Source: Dinoroseobacter sp042096155 (GTDB taxonomy: Bacteria > Pseudomonadota > Alphaproteobacteria > Rhodobacterales > Rhodobacteraceae). From it: a stretch of DNA of 5,348 bases. Every line of letters begins with the position of its first letter. Within the stretch, counting starts at the first letter, position 1. This document shows positions 4,932 through 5,348 of this stretch, piece after piece. Under the pieces are notes generated by a model. It saw only the letters and a list, made by a program, of their open reading frames with translations. It did not search any database and was not told the origin of the DNA. Both the position numbers and the translations under genes were made by a program. The stretch covers positions 1-5,348 of the forward strand of contig JBELMC010000143.1 in the NCBI GenBank assembly GCA_042096155.1, read 5' to 3'.

Positions 4932-5348
4932 TCACAACAGCTGCGGCTGCTCCAGTGCCCCTAAAATCTTGGGAATATGGGCCTTGAACTTGAAAAAACC
5001 GGCTGTTGCATGCGGCCACGCCAAACGATCAAACGGCTTGATTTGCTGTGAGACCGGTATGCCGATCTGCGTAACGGCTGTTCGCGCCGGTCCTTGCGGG
5101 CAGTACCGGGTGACAAATGCGTCCATGTGCTGCGCACGCGCCCATTTGGTCACATCCTCAGGTGTTTCAAAAATTGGTGCATCTGGCGCGCCCAAGCGAT
5201 TTAGCCCGTCCTGGAGCGCACCTTGGGTAAAGTCTTGCACCGCGGCACTGACCTCGAGGACGGAACGCCCAAGGTCTGAGCGCAGTGCCACGACAGCGGT
5301 GCCACTTATTTTAGCCACGAATTCGCGAAGCTGTTTTTTATCGTCGTT
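4932..5348 (-). CDS. C-terminal part of an uncharacterised protein, faintly photolyase-like
   Basis: The frame is open to the right edge of the window, so the N-terminus is missing; an internal GTG at 5318 is not likely to be the start. About 138 residues are visible. Pro-rich membrane segments and repeats are absent. A segment with alternating hydrophobic and helical stretches (DVTKWARAQHMDAFVTRY, then CPQGPARTAV) looks like part of an alpha/beta fold, and the end carries a striking AWPHATAGFFKFKAHIP. From memory this resembles the tails of FAD-binding photolyase/cryptochrome-related proteins in Rhodobacteraceae (patterns such as VTPYAPVGP and WPHAT-GFF), but no FAD-binding motif lies in the visible part, so this is only a guess. 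The reading frame is credible because it runs uninterrupted from the edge, ends cleanly, and is co-oriented with the genes that follow. Confidence 0.75.
   Translation of the reverse strand, partial: NDDKKQLREFVAKISGTAVVALRSDLGRSVLEVSAAVQDFTQGALQDGLNRLGAPDAPIFETPEDVTKWARAQHMDAFVTRYCPQGPARTAVTQIGIPVSQQIKPFDRLAWPHATAGFFKFKAHIPKILGALEQPQLL

Noticed and set aside
1..5348. CRISPR array, tRNA or rRNA genes, toxin-antitoxin or defence system
   Set aside because: No regularly spaced repeats, no cloverleaf or rRNA-like sequence, and all substantial frames are accounted for by housekeeping genes or the IS remnant.

Overview
The window looks like chromosomal DNA of an alphaproteobacterium, most likely a Rhodobacterales/Rhodobacteraceae (roseobacter-type) member. 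The evidence is the gene set and order: accB-accC-aat on the + strand, converging with a - strand row of NDUFA12, a lone MlaD and a DUF2155 protein. The NDUFA12-type complex I subunit is itself an alphaproteobacterial (and mitochondrial) trait. The assignment rests on remembered protein families and gene order, not on a search.

Layout. Positions 1-458 hold the 3' part of an IS3-family insertion sequence: the C-terminal part of the DDE transposase, its stop, and a probable right terminal repeat. Positions 459-658 are a non-coding or eroded leader with an operator-like dyad and a short orphan reading frame. From 659 to 2504 lie accB and accC, the biotin carrier protein and biotin carboxylase of acetyl-CoA carboxylase, 7 nt apart. 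After 89 nt comes aat (2594-3223), leucyl/phenylalanyl-tRNA-protein transferase. All of these read on the + strand.

From the right edge, the - strand carries the C-terminal part of an uncharacterised protein (to 4932), then an NDUFA12/B17.2 complex I accessory protein (4832-4455), MlaD (4362-3913) and an exported DUF2155 protein (3912-3271). mlaD stops directly against the DUF2155 start codon. The two groups converge across only 47 bp, with no strong intrinsic terminator that I can see.

Functionally, AccB and AccC catalyse and carry the biotin carboxylation half-reaction that feeds fatty-acid synthesis; the carboxyltransferase genes accA and accD are not here. Aat adds primary destabilising residues for N-degron proteolysis. 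MlaD belongs to envelope phospholipid transport, and NDUFA12 to complex I assembly or stability. These are housekeeping genes. I see no defence system, CRISPR array, toxin-antitoxin pair or other new system. The points worth a second look are the IS remnant just upstream of accBC, the dyad beside it, the micro-ORF overlapping the aat start, the GC-rich hairpin before mlaD, and the unidentified gene at the right edge.
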